Positions 46,613 through 55,713 of a DNA stretch of 64,000 bases are shown here, one piece after another. The translations under genes and the position numbers were made by a program. The stretch's first letter is position 1; the number at the start of each line of letters is the position of its first letter. The stretch lies in the NCBI RefSeq assembly GCF_009727065.1, contig NZ_WNLP01000001.1:124001-188000 (forward strand). The letters run 5' to 3'. This DNA comes from Bifidobacterium canis (GTDB lineage Bacteria; Actinomycetota; Actinomycetes; Actinomycetales; Bifidobacteriaceae). Below the pieces are notes generated by a model. That model ran no database searches, was not told the origin of the DNA, and was given only the letters and a program-made list of their open reading frames with translations.

Positions 46613-47870
46613 AACGTTGCCTCCTGAGGAACACGGTCGCAAGTGCAAGGGCGATGGCCGACATGATCATGAGAATGCCCACGGTGCGGAAGAACGGGGC
46701 GTAGGAATCGTAATAGAGCAGGTCGTAGAACAGGTTGGTGACCTGCTGCGTGGGATTGACCAGAGCCACAGCGGGTGCGTTGCGTTGGATCCAATCGCTC
46801 AGCTCCATCGCACCCGAACCGTAGAGGCCGCTGAGCAGCGAGAGACCGCATGAGAGCGCGGTGGTCAGGCCTATCTTCGTGCCGGAGCTGAGCTTGGGCA
46901 GAGCGCCGAGCAACGTGCCCAAAGCGTTCGCGGCGAACGAGGCGACGAGCAGTGCAAATATGATGGCTGCCCAGCGACCGCCGAACTGCACGTTGCAGAC
47001 GAAGCGGATGTACAGCAGCGCCACGAGCAACGCCAGGAACGTGCACAGCCAGCTGGCGAGGAAGCCTCCCATGAGCTGACGGAACTTGGTGAGCGGCGCA
47101 AGCGAACGTCTGGCGCCGAGTGCAGACAGATTCGCCTGCGTGGTGCACACGCTCGTCACGGCGAAGCTCATCGCCATCAACGCCGTCATCGCGAGCAATG
47201 CGTAGTAGTAGCGTGCGCCTTCGTCCGGCTGGAAATGAGTCAACGAGATCTCATGCGTGAACGAGTCGGTCTGCTGGGTCTCATGCAGGAACGTCGAGTC
47301 TCGCAGCAACGCCGGGCCGGTACGCACGATGTCGCCGACCGTCACGTTCTGCCGGTTGAACATGCCGATCGCGCCGTTCAGAATGCTCAGCGACACCGGC
47401 AGACCGGCGGAACCCATCGCATCATTCGCGTCGGACACCGTGGAACGGCTGATCGTCATATGCATGAGCCCGTCACCGTCCACGGTGATGTAGCCGCGCA
47501 CGTCCGCGTTGCCGTTGATCAGTTCGACGGCCTCATCGGTGGTCGGCACCGTGTGCAGCGTGAGCAGGTCATGTAGGTCGGTGCCGCCGGTGTCCGTGGT
47601 GTCCGCTGCGCTCTCCGTGCCGGCCGAGCAATCCGCGGTGACGGGATCGCGCTGCATCGCATCGAGCAACTGCCGTGCGCCCGCCGCCTTGCAATAGGAG
47701 TCGTCGGCCACGACGGCGAAATCCATCGTCGTGATCGTATAGGTGGCGCTCAGGTTGCCGAACATGCCGAGGAACATCGTGGACAGCAGAATAGGGAAGC
47801 AGAACAGCCAGAACAGCGACGACTTCTCACGCAGATTCACACGCATCGCGGTGAGGAACGTGCTCCACAT
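46599..47870 (-). CDS. ABC-2 type permease (first subunit)
   Basis: The protein has 423 residues with the same layout as its partner: MWSTFLTAMRVNLREKSSLFWLFCFPILLSTMFLGMF at the N-terminus, an external domain with several Cys residues, then C-terminal helices. Pairs of such permeases with one ATPase export drugs, peptides or lipids. It lies 45 bp after the ATPase gene and overlaps the next permease by 14 bases. Confidence 0.9.
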   Translation of the reverse strand: MWSTFLTAMRVNLREKSSLFWLFCFPILLSTMFLGMFGNLSATYTITTMDFAVVADDSYCKAAGARQLLDAMQRDPVTADCSAGTESAADTTDTGGTDLHDLLTLHTVPTTDEAVELINGNADVRGYITVDGDGLMHMTISRSTVSDANDAMGSAGLPVSLSILNGAIGMFNRQNVTVGDIVRTGPALLRDSTFLHETQQTDSFTHEISLTHFQPDEGARYYYALLAMTALMAMSFAVTSVCTTQANLSALGARRSLAPLTKFRQLMGGFLASWLCTFLALLVALLYIRFVCNVQFGGRWAAIIFALLVASFAANALGTLLGALPKLSSGTKIGLTTALSCGLSLLSGLYGSGAMELSDWIQRNAPAVALVNPTQQVTNLFYDLLYYDSYAPFFRTVGILMIMSAIALALATVFLRRQRYEHL

Positions 47871-47915
47871 GTCTTCTCCTTTCGTCTCTTTCGTCGTACA
47901 TCAATGAACTTGCCG

Positions 47916-48926
47916 TCAGTCGCGCAGTTCGGTGCCGGTCAACGCCAGGAACACATCGTTCAACGTCGGCGTGTGTGAGCTGACGTGCCCGAGCGGCACG
48001 TCGAGCGTGCGCAGCGTCTGCAGCACATCGATGAGATTGTGCGCGCCCTGCGTGCACGTGATCTCCAGCATGTCGTCGGCGAAATCGACGTCGATCACCG
48101 CCGGCAGCGCGCGCACGGAGTCCAGAACATGCTCGCGCAGCTTGGCATCGGAACCGAGGGTGGGAGCCTCCACGCTGATGCGCTCGCCGACGTCGATCAT
48201 GCGCTTGAGCTCGTCCGCCGTGCCGAGCGCGATCTGCCTACCATGGTCGATGATCTGGATGCGGTCGCAGATCTGCTCGACCTCCTCCATGTAATGACTC
48301 GTATATATGACGGTCGAACCTTGCGCGTTGAGCCTTTGGATGCCTTCGAGAATCGAATTGCGGCTCTGCGGATCCACCGCCACCGTGGGTTCGTCGAAGA
48401 AGATGAGCTCCGGCTGGTGCACGATGCCGCACGCGATGTTCAGCCTGCGCAGCAAGCCGCCGGAGAGTTTGCGCGGGCGGTACGTGCGGTAGTCGCCCAA
48501 TCCGACGAAGTCGATCGCCTCGTTCACCAGCTGCGCGCGGCGTGCGCGTTCCGGCACATACAGCGAGCAGAAATATGTGATGTTCTCCTCGACGGTCAGC
48601 TCGTTGAACACCGCTATATCCTGCGGCACAACGCCGATTCGCCGTTTGAGCGCGTAGTTCGTTGGGCTCATGTGCTCGCCGAAGATGCGGATGTCGCCCG
48701 AATCGTAGGAGAGCAGGCCGAGAATGCAGTTGATCGCCGTGGTCTTGCCCGAGCCGTTCGGTCCAAGCAGCCCGTAGATCTCTCCGCGGCGAACCTGCAT
48801 GGTCAGGTAGTCGAGCGCAATGTGCTCTCCGTACCGTTTCACCAGTTCGTCAACGGCGATCGCCGCTGTGGTCTGCGCGTCGGCTGTACGCGCGTTGTTG
48901 TGTGCCGTGGTGGTTGCAGTGTTCAT
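47916..48926 (-). CDS. ABC-2 exporter ATP-binding protein
   Basis: The protein has 336 residues with Walker A LLGPNGSGKTT, a signature variant LSGGLLRRLNIACG (Leu for Gln) and Walker B ELIFFDEPTVAVDPQ. A C-terminal extension of about 100 residues typical of drug exporters (DrrA type) follows. The start is uncertain: ATG 48926 is used, with ATGs at 48935 and 48938 also possible. The gene diverges from the histidine kinase, and the two-component system probably controls it. Confidence 0.9.
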   Translation of the reverse strand: MNTATTTAHNNARTADAQTTAAIAVDELVKRYGEHIALDYLTMQVRRGEIYGLLGPNGSGKTTAINCILGLLSYDSGDIRIFGEHMSPTNYALKRRIGVVPQDIAVFNELTVEENITYFCSLYVPERARRAQLVNEAIDFVGLGDYRTYRPRKLSGGLLRRLNIACGIVHQPELIFFDEPTVAVDPQSRNSILEGIQRLNAQGSTVIYTSHYMEEVEQICDRIQIIDHGRQIALGTADELKRMIDVGERISVEAPTLGSDAKLREHVLDSVRALPAVIDVDFADDMLEITCTQGAHNLIDVLQTLRTLDVPLGHVSSHTPTLNDVFLALTGTELRD

Positions 48927-49101
48927 ACCATCCATCATGCTCACCGCGAACAGCCCGACACGGTGTCCGCGGTCACGACTCTTGCGGAGAGTATGTGACA
49001 AATGTCATATTCGAGACGCGCGCCGCAATGCGATGCTGGATATTGGAAACTGGATACAGCTCGATTTTCACGGGAATCGCATGGATTGGAGGGCAGGAGA
49101 C

Positions 49102-50316
49102 ATGGCCAACATCGCTGCGCATACGCTCATGTTCCTGTCCGCCGTGCTGTTCGCCATCATGTTGGAAGCCGATGTGACCGCAACCATGATCATTGGTCTT
49201 CTACTGTTCATCTGTGTGGTTTCGCTGGGCAGGTTCATGACGCTGAGAACATGGGTCGCCGTCTGCTGCGCGCTGTGCTCGGCGAGCGTGGCGGTGCCCG
49301 TGTGGATCACGCTGCTGCCCGTGCTCGCCGCCGACATGGGGTACCGTCTGTTTTCCACTGATGTGGGGCGTTCACGCAGACTCACGTTCGTCAGCTTGCC
49401 GGTTATCGCCACATTCGCCGTCGCGTTCCGCCGCATAAGCGAACAGGCTGCCCTGACACAGGACTCCACCGCGCATACATTGTGGTCAGTGCCGACGTTC
49501 ATGTGCCTGGCACTAGTTGTGCTGACCGCGCTCGCCGCACTGGCCGGCGCGACCTACGCCAAGGAACAGGCGGCGTTCCGCCGCTACCGCGCGCTCGCAG
49601 ATGCTCAGCGTGAGCGATTGAGGCGCTCGCGCTCGCGTATTTCCGACATGGAGGCGGCTCGCAGCGCAGATATGCAACGCGCACGATTGAACGAGCGTAC
49701 GCGAATCGCTCGCGAGATTCACGACAACGTCGGTCATCTGCTCACACGCGCGATCATGCTGACGAACGCGGACGAAGTGGTGGCGCGCAGCACCGGAGAC
49801 AACATGCATGCCAAGCAATTCGAAGAGATCGTCGGCGCTCTGGACGAGGCGATGACGATGATCCGCCGTTCCGTGCACGATCTCAAAGACGAAGGCACTG
49901 ATTTCACGGCGATGATCGAAGACGCCACTTCTGTGACGGGTGACGCGCGCGTACAAGTGCACGTAACCAATGGCATTACGCAGCCGCCTTCCAATGTGGC
50001 ACACTGCTTCGCTGCGGTGGTTCGCGAGGCGTTGACGAACACCATGCGTCACAGCAACGCCACGCAAGTGAATGTCAAGCTGGTTGATCTTCCCGGACTC
50101 TGGCAGTTGATCGTGCAAGATAACGGTGGGGTGATCAAGCGAAATGCACGACATACTGCGCAGATGCGAGGTATTGGTTTGACTGATATTGAGGAGCGAG
50201 CGCGCGTATTGAACGGCTCCGCCGTATGCGGTCCGTATGGTGCCGGGTGGCGAGTATTCGTGTCGGTTCCGAAGGAGTCACGGAATACAAACCGCGTTCA
50301 TGAGCAGATTTTGTGA
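49102..50316 (+). CDS. Sensor histidine kinase (NarL-type partner)
   Basis: The protein has 404 residues. The N-terminal half has five or six membrane segments with little external loop. A HisKA_3 domain with the phospho-acceptor His in ERTRIAREIHDNVGHLL (about residue 205) and a HATPase domain (VVREALTNTMRHSNATQVNV; GIGLTDIEERARVLNG) follow. The ATG at 49102 is chosen for the GGAGGG and AGGAG sites just upstream; ATG 49081 and 49033 are in frame. Membrane-buried sensors beside ABC-2 exporters often respond to cell-envelope or peptide stress. The response regulator gene starts 24 bp downstream. Confidence 0.9.
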   Translation: MANIAAHTLMFLSAVLFAIMLEADVTATMIIGLLLFICVVSLGRFMTLRTWVAVCCALCSASVAVPVWITLLPVLAADMGYRLFSTDVGRSRRLTFVSLPVIATFAVAFRRISEQAALTQDSTAHTLWSVPTFMCLALVVLTALAALAGATYAKEQAAFRRYRALADAQRERLRRSRSRISDMEAARSADMQRARLNERTRIAREIHDNVGHLLTRAIMLTNADEVVARSTGDNMHAKQFEEIVGALDEAMTMIRRSVHDLKDEGTDFTAMIEDATSVTGDARVQVHVTNGITQPPSNVAHCFAAVVREALTNTMRHSNATQVNVKLVDLPGLWQLIVQDNGGVIKRNARHTAQMRGIGLTDIEERARVLNGSAVCGPYGAGWRVFVSVPKESRNTNRVHEQIL

Positions 50317-50340
50317 TGCAGGGCATGACAGGAGATTGAT

Positions 50341-50991
50341 ATGAAAGTGGCGATTGTGGATGACGATCCGATCGTCTGCTCGTCGTTGGGCACTATTCTG
50401 ACGGCCACGGGCACCGCTGAGGTGATCTGGACCGCCCACGACGGTGAGACCGCCGTCGCCGAATACGAGCGGCACGAACCGGACGTGCTGCTCATCGACG
50501 TGCAGATGCCCGGCATGGATGGTCTGGAAGCGAGTTCAAGGATTCTTCATGCGCATCCGCAGGCCCGCATTTTGATTCTCACCACCTTCGCCGACCCCGA
50601 CTACATCCGCCGTTCAATCGAACTGCATACGCGCGGATACCTGATCAAACAGGACGTCGCGTCGGTGATCCCCGCGGTGCAAGCGGTGATGGCAGGCCAA
50701 GTGGTGCTTGGTGCCGAAGTGCTGCAGAACCTGCCGTTGTCCGGTGATGCCGGTCAGCCTGTTGGGAGTGCTGGTAGCGCGCCGGTGGAGGAGAATCCTC
50801 GGTTCTCGTCTCTGACCGACCGCGAACGCGAGATCATGGCATTGGTCGCCGAGGGCTGCGACAACCGCCAGATCGCCCGCGAGCTGTTTTTGAGCGAGGG
50901 CACGGTGCGTAACCGCATCAGTGACATCCTGGCGAAAACGAACATCCCAAACCGCACGAAGCTGGCGGTCGAGTGGCTCTCCTGCCACTAA
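50341..50991 (+). CDS. NarL/FixJ-type response regulator
   Basis: The protein has 216 residues: a receiver domain with acidic pocket VDDDP (6-10), phospho-acceptor Asp 53 in LLIDVQMPGMDG and the conserved Lys in GYLIKQD. A Gly/Ser linker follows, then a LuxR-type helix-turn-helix (LTDREREIMALVAEGCDNRQIARELFLSEGTVRNRI). GGAGAT precedes the ATG. Partner of the kinase encoded upstream; probable target is the divergent exporter operon. Confidence 0.94.
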   Translation: MKVAIVDDDPIVCSSLGTILTATGTAEVIWTAHDGETAVAEYERHEPDVLLIDVQMPGMDGLEASSRILHAHPQARILILTTFADPDYIRRSIELHTRGYLIKQDVASVIPAVQAVMAGQVVLGAEVLQNLPLSGDAGQPVGSAGSAPVEENPRFSSLTDREREIMALVAEGCDNRQIARELFLSEGTVRNRISDILAKTNIPNRTKLAVEWLSCH

Positions 50992-51000
50992 CCTCCCCTT

Positions 51001-51129
51001 AATTTTGCTGGCGGGGATATAAAACGCTCAGGGAACCAAGTATCTCAAGCCGATTTTCGTTGGAAAATGACCGTTTTCTAAATCGGTATACATGCACATA
51101 GAGGAGTTTTATATCTCCACCAGCAAATT
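51001..51129. repeat. 129-bp element with about 24-bp terminal inverted repeats
   Basis: The left end (51001-51025) and the complement of the right end (51106-51129) agree at all but two positions plus one extra T. They share TTTGCTGG and GATATAAAAC. A second, inner dyad runs from CCGATTTT (51050) to TAAATCGG (51085). No ORF is present. It could be a miniature inverted-repeat element or a structured RNA. Confidence 0.65.
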
Positions 51130-51164
51130 GGGGTGACGCCAACGCGTTGGCGTCACCCCAATTT
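51125..51164. terminator. 40-bp perfect palindrome, bidirectional terminator
   Basis: Two 20-bp arms without a spacer (51125-51144 and 51145-51164) have GC-rich centres and AAATT/AATTT ends. It lies between two convergent genes and overlaps the right end of the 129-bp element by five bases. Confidence 0.85.
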
Positions 51165-51187
51165 CGTATAAGAGCTGGTCTAATGGC

Positions 51188-52213
51188 TTATGCGACGTAC
51201 ATTGACGCAGGGTAGGCGAGGTAGCTGATCTCGTCGAGCTGGTCGACCGTCACATAGCCGGCTGGAGCGTTCAGCACATCCGGGATGCGGTTGATGATCG
51301 TGGCGCAGGTGTGCTCCACCGTCGCAGGCTTGACCACATGGAACTCGGTGTCGGGTTCGCCGCTGATCTTCCAGTCGCACATGTCGCCATCGTCAGGGCC
51401 GTACACCTTGCCGATGCACGCGGTTTCGAGCACTGGACCCTGCATCGTCTCGGTGGTTACCACTGCGGACATGCCGATGCACTTGCCGGCTGGAATCGTT
51501 TCGCCCATCGTCTCGCTGTACACGTCCACGTCGCTGAAATACGGCACGGCCTTCTGCGTCTGCGACTTGATTGTGAGTCCCAGCTTCTGCGCCAAGGACT
51601 CATTGGAATTCCACACATACGACGGCACGATCTCCTCGGGGTGGGCGAGTTCCTTCTCGAACTCCTCGGCGGTCAGACCCACGCCGTGCGCCTTGGCGAG
51701 CGCCAAGCCGTAATCCTCCACGTTGTAGCTGACGGCGCCGGTGATCTTGTCAATCGACTCGCAGCCACCGGCCACCTGGGCCACCATGTTGATCCAGAAG
51801 ATGTCTTGCATGCCGGAGCCGACGATGGTGGCGCCATGCTCCTTGGCGAGACGGTCGAGCCTGTTCGTGGCGGCCGGATCGGTGGTCCACGGGTAGATGG
51901 CTTCCTCACAGGTGGTGATGACGCTCACGCCGTGCTTGAGGCACAGTTCGCACATCGGCTCGATCTCGTTGACGAAGCTGAACAGCGTCACGACGGCGAT
52001 GTCGGCATCGCAGGAGTCGAGCACGGCCTCGGCGTCGCTGCTGATCTTCACGTTGAGCGGCCCGATGCCGGCGAATTCGCCGATATCCATGCCCACCACG
52101 TCCGGGTTGACGTCGATGGCGCCCACGATCTGAATGCCTTTGCTGTGCATGTAGCGAACGGTGTATTTCGCCATCTTGCCGCATCCGAATTGAATGGCTT
52201 TGATTGGTTCCAT
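51188..52213 (-). CDS. DapB-like NAD(P)-dependent dehydrogenase
   Basis: The protein has 341 residues. The Rossmann start reads [17 protein letters not shown], then [17 protein letters not shown], then [11 protein letters not shown]. This is the pattern of dihydrodipicolinate-reductase-like proteins such as 2,4-diaminopentanoate dehydrogenase, not of DapB itself, which is shorter and has other lysine-pathway motifs. GGAGTATTC precedes the ATG. It stands alone. An amino-acid or amine dehydrogenase role is likely, but the substrate is unknown. Confidence 0.75.
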   Translation of the reverse strand: MEPIKAIQFGCGKMAKYTVRYMHSKGIQIVGAIDVNPDVVGMDIGEFAGIGPLNVKISSDAEAVLDSCDADIAVVTLFSFVNEIEPMCELCLKHGVSVITTCEEAIYPWTTDPAATNRLDRLAKEHGATIVGSGMQDIFWINMVAQVAGGCESIDKITGAVSYNVEDYGLALAKAHGVGLTAEEFEKELAHPEEIVPSYVWNSNESLAQKLGLTIKSQTQKAVPYFSDVDVYSETMGETIPAGKCIGMSAVVTTETMQGPVLETACIGKVYGPDDGDMCDWKISGEPDTEFHVVKPATVEHTCATIINRIPDVLNAPAGYVTVDQLDEISYLAYPASMYVA

Positions 52214-52551
52214 GAATACTCCTTTGTGAGCGGTATGGATGTTGATTCACATTGCGTGTGCCGTTGCCTCGTTGCAGGGGCGGGACGCATACCCTTACTA
52301 TATCCGTTTTGAAATCCGCGTCCATCGTATTCACATAACATCCACGAATGGTGGGCAAAGTAAGCGTTCGTTCGATAGGACAATGGTAGATTGCGCGGAA
52401 TAGCGCCAATATCGCCGGTGTTGAATGGCATGTGAGCGTCAGAATAGGCATGTCAGCGGGCTCTCAGCTGGTTTTCAGCGAAGATTATGCATATGGTATG
52501 TCTACGCTGTCTATAATGCTCTAGGAAACGTACTACGAAAAAGGACACATT
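52214..52551. other. Intergenic region between two divergent genes
   Basis: No ORF or strong repeat is seen in these 338 bases. A TATAAT at 52512-52517 fits a -10 element for the Bax-inhibitor-1 gene, but a good -35 box was not found at the expected place. Confidence 0.5.
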
Positions 52552-53316
52552 ATGACTTTCGGTCAGCAGCCTCAGGGATATAACGGCGCGCCATATGGTC
52601 AATATCAAAGCGCCGTGAACGTTCAGCCCACGCAGGTGTATGAGCGTGCGGAACATGTTTCGGTCACCCGCGCATACGGTGAGATGACGCTCGGCTTGGT
52701 CATCACCGCCGTCGTCGCGATCCTCACGCAAGTGAGCGGCTTCTACATCAGCTTCCTGCGCGCCACCGGCGGCATGGGTATGTGGATTCTCGCGATCGTG
52801 CAGATCGGCCTCGCCATCTATCTCGGCGTGCGCGTCATGAACATGTCGACCACCGCGGCACGCGTCTGCTTCTATGTATACGCGGCGTTGATGGGCGTGA
52901 CGCTCAGCACTATCTTCCTCGCATACGATCTGGGCACCATCGGCATCGCCTTCTTGGTGAGCGCCGGCTTCTACTTCGCGTTGACGATGTTCGGTTTGAC
53001 CACCAAGGGCGACATGCTCAAGGCTGGTCCGATTCTGATGATCGCGCTTATTGTGCTGATTATCGCCGAAGTCGTCATGATGTTCGTGGCTCCGACCAAC
53101 ACGGCGCTCAAAGTGGTGACCGCGATCGGCATCATCCTGTTCGCCGGCTTGACGATCTACGATGCTCAGTTCACGAAGAAGGCGTTCGCCGCCTATGCTT
53201 CGCAGGGGCCGGAGATGATCGAGAAGATCTCCATTCTGTGCGCACTGAACCTGTATCTCGACTTCGTGAACATCTTCCTGTATGTTCTGCAGGCGTTCGG
53301 TTTGAGCAGAGACTGA
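52552..53316 (+). CDS. Bax inhibitor-1/YccA family membrane protein
   Basis: The protein has 254 residues with a Gln/Tyr/Gly-rich cytoplasmic N-terminus of about 40 residues, then seven membrane segments. The family features are AYGEMTLGLVITA near helix 1, AALMGVTLSTIFLAYD, GLTIYDAQFTKKAF and ALNLYLDFVNIFLYVLQ with the conserved acidic pairs. Bacterial members can leak calcium in a pH-dependent way (BsYetJ); E. coli YccA binds FtsH. AAAGGA precedes the ATG. Confidence 0.93.
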   Translation: MTFGQQPQGYNGAPYGQYQSAVNVQPTQVYERAEHVSVTRAYGEMTLGLVITAVVAILTQVSGFYISFLRATGGMGMWILAIVQIGLAIYLGVRVMNMSTTAARVCFYVYAALMGVTLSTIFLAYDLGTIGIAFLVSAGFYFALTMFGLTTKGDMLKAGPILMIALIVLIIAEVVMMFVAPTNTALKVVTAIGIILFAGLTIYDAQFTKKAFAAYASQGPEMIEKISILCALNLYLDFVNIFLYVLQAFGLSRD

Positions 53317-53351
53317 GTTTTCGGAATATAGCTCGAAGTAATTCGTGAGAA

Positions 53352-53389
53352 CGAAAGGGCTCGCATCCGCGCGGATGCGAGCCCTTTCG
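53352..53389. terminator. Bidirectional terminator after the BI-1 gene
   Basis: Two perfect 19-bp arms without a spacer (53352-53370 and 53371-53389) lie between convergent genes. Confidence 0.88.
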
Positions 53390-53406
53390 CATGTTCGATT
53401 AGCTCA

Positions 53407-54173
53407 CTACTTGTCGCGAATAGGCGAATCCTGCGTGGCAGTAGGTGCTTCGCCTCCGTGCGGAGCACCGTTGATGTCGCGGTGGATCGTCTGCATCTGC
53501 GTCTCCACGTTTTGCAGCGAGCGCGCGCAATCAAGCAATGTCTGTGAATGCTCGGCGAGCTTGGCGTCGGGCAGGTCGGTTTTGTAGCGCAACGCGTGCT
53601 CGAGGCTCGCCCAGTAATCCATCGCGATCGTGCGGAACTGCACTTCGACCGGCGTGTAATACGCGCCGCTCGACAGGAACACCGGCACCGAGTAGATCAC
53701 GTGCAGTGAGCGGTACCCGTTTGCTTCGGATTCTTGATATAGTCCTTGACTCGCAATACCTGAATATCTGACTGTCCGGAAAGATAGTTCGCCACCGAAT
53801 ACACGTCGTCGCGGTAATTGCAGATCACACGAATGCCGGCAATGTCGAACAGATTATTGCGAATGGCGTCGATCGTGTGCGGAAGTTCGCGGCGGTCGAG
53901 CTTGCCGAGAATCGAGTCGATCGACTTCAGGCGGCGTTCCATGTGATGAATGGGATTGTGCGAGAACCGCACTTGAAACTCGGAGTCGAGAATCTCGAGT
54001 TTCGTGCTGATCTCGTACATCGCTCCCTCATAGACCTGCATCTGGTTGATGAAGTCGGCGATGAAGTCGACGTCATCCTCCGACATCGACATGAGATTGT
54101 TTACCTGATCGTCCGCGGCGAGTCGCACACGGATCTCCGATGTGTTCAATCGTTTCTGTCTGTCAAGTATCAC
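53407..54173 (-). pseudogene. RelA/SpoT-type small alarmone synthetase, interrupted by a 1-base deletion
   Basis: This is a single-domain (p)ppGpp synthetase of the RelQ/RelP kind with no HD hydrolase domain. Visible segments are [32 protein letters not shown] and, in the next frame, NGYRSLHVIYSVP and VEVQFRTIAMDYWASLEHALRYK. The frame breaks near 53724, where one missing base splits NPKANGYRSLH, the substrate-binding loop. The repaired length is about 255 residues. The start is a GTG at 54173. It diverges from miaB with 87 bp between. If the break were real, this synthetase would be dead. Confidence 0.87.
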
Positions 54174-54260
54174 ATCACCGATTCTAGTAGCGTAGCTGAA
54201 AAAGAGGTGTGTGCGAGCTGCGTGCCGTGCTGTGCGCCGGTTCGGTTAGCATATTGCGGT

Positions 54261-55712
54261 ATGAACGAAGACATGATGACCCGTGAGGAACGGTTGACGA
54301 ACACGCAGGAGAGTGGGGGAAGCGAACAGCGGGGCAAAGGACTCTATTATGTGCACACGCTGGGTTGCCAGATGAACGTGCACGATTCCGAACGCATCGC
54401 CGGCATCATGGAGGCGAACGGCTACAAACCGGCGAGTGAGGAGCAGTTCGAGAACCAGGATGTCGACGTGGTCATCATGAACACGTGCGCGGTGCGCGAG
54501 AACGCCACCGAACGCATGTATGGCACGATCGGCCGGTGGAAGCGTTTCAAATACAAGAATCCGAACGCGCAGATCGCCATCGGCGGCTGCATGGCGCAGC
54601 TTGATCGCGAACGCATCGCGAAGAAGACGCCGTGGGTCGACGCCGTGTTCGGCACGAAGAACATCGAGGACCTGCCGGCATTGCTCGAACAGGCGCGTGG
54701 CAGCAAACGCACACAGGTCAGGGTGAACGATGATCTGGAGATGTTCCCGAGCCAGCTTCCCGCGCATCGCGCGTCGAAACATTCGGCGTGGGTGGCGATT
54801 TCGATGGGGTGCAACAACACGTGTACGTTCTGCATCGTGCCCACCACGCGCGGCAAGGAGCATGACCGCAGACCGGGAGACGTGCTCGCCGAGATCCGCT
54901 CGGTGGTGAGCGGCGGTGTCAAAGAGGTGACGCTGCTTGGCCAGAACGTGAACTCCTACGGCTACGCGATGGGCGACCGCTACGCGTTCTCGAAACTGCT
55001 GCGTGCCTGCGGTGACATCGAGGGATTGGAACGCGTGCGGTTCACGTCGCCGCATCCGGCGGCGTTCACCGATGATGTGATCGCGGCGATGGCCGAGACG
55101 CCGAACGTGATGCACCAGCTGCATTTCCCGCTGCAATCCGGTTCCGATCGCATTCTGCGCGCAATGCGCCGCTCATACCGTTCGAGCAAATTCCTCAATA
55201 TTCTGGGCAAGATACGCGAGGCGATGCCGGACGCGCAGATTTCCACCGACATCATCGTCGGCTTCCCCGGCGAGACCGAGGAAGATTTTCAGGAGACGTT
55301 GCGAGTGGTGGAGGAGGCACGGTTCGCGTCGGCGTTCACGTTCATCTATTCGCCGAGACCGGGCACACCGGCCGCCGCCATGGAGCAGGTGCCCTACGAA
55401 GTGGCGCTCGACCGGCTCGAACGATTGCTCGCCGTGCAGGAACGCATCACCGAAGAGATCCTCTCCGGCTTCGAAGGGCGCGATGTCGAAGTGATGATCA
55501 CCGGCACCGCCGGGCGTAAAGACGATGAGACGCATCGCTACACCGGGCGTGAGAAGACCGGCGTGCTCGTGCACGTCGGCGTGCCGGAGGGAATGCCGGC
55601 ACCGCAGATCGGTGATTTCGTGACGGCCACCGTCACCCACGCCGGCAAGCACAATCTGATCGCCGATCCAGATCCGAGCAAGGGGCAGACCTATGCCATC
55701 CGCACAGCCTGA
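54261..55712 (+). CDS. miaB: tRNA 2-methylthio-N6-dimethylallyladenosine synthase
   Basis: This is a radical-SAM methylthiotransferase acting on A37 of tRNAs that read UNN codons. It has 483 residues. The N-terminal UPF0004 domain has cluster cysteines in [14 protein letters not shown] and GGCMAQ. The radical-SAM motif is CNNTCTFC. The C-terminal TRAM domain covers about residues 405-470. ATG 54261 gives the family N-terminus; ATGs at 54273 and 54276 are in frame. The miaA gene, which makes its substrate, starts at the stop codon. Confidence 0.96.
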   Translation: MNEDMMTREERLTNTQESGGSEQRGKGLYYVHTLGCQMNVHDSERIAGIMEANGYKPASEEQFENQDVDVVIMNTCAVRENATERMYGTIGRWKRFKYKNPNAQIAIGGCMAQLDRERIAKKTPWVDAVFGTKNIEDLPALLEQARGSKRTQVRVNDDLEMFPSQLPAHRASKHSAWVAISMGCNNTCTFCIVPTTRGKEHDRRPGDVLAEIRSVVSGGVKEVTLLGQNVNSYGYAMGDRYAFSKLLRACGDIEGLERVRFTSPHPAAFTDDVIAAMAETPNVMHQLHFPLQSGSDRILRAMRRSYRSSKFLNILGKIREAMPDAQISTDIIVGFPGETEEDFQETLRVVEEARFASAFTFIYSPRPGTPAAAMEQVPYEVALDRLERLLAVQERITEEILSGFEGRDVEVMITGTAGRKDDETHRYTGREKTGVLVHVGVPEGMPAPQIGDFVTATVTHAGKHNLIADPDPSKGQTYAIRTA

Positions 55713-55713
55713 C

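Noticed and set aside
48820-49101. N-terminal extension of the histidine kinase
   Set aside because: The open frame continues upstream but overlaps the divergent ATPase gene, lacks membrane character and has no ribosome site; the ATG at 49102 has one.
51125-51164. Recombination or attachment site
   Set aside because: A perfect palindrome between convergent genes with A/T ends is explained by a bidirectional terminator; no integrase or duplication is nearby.
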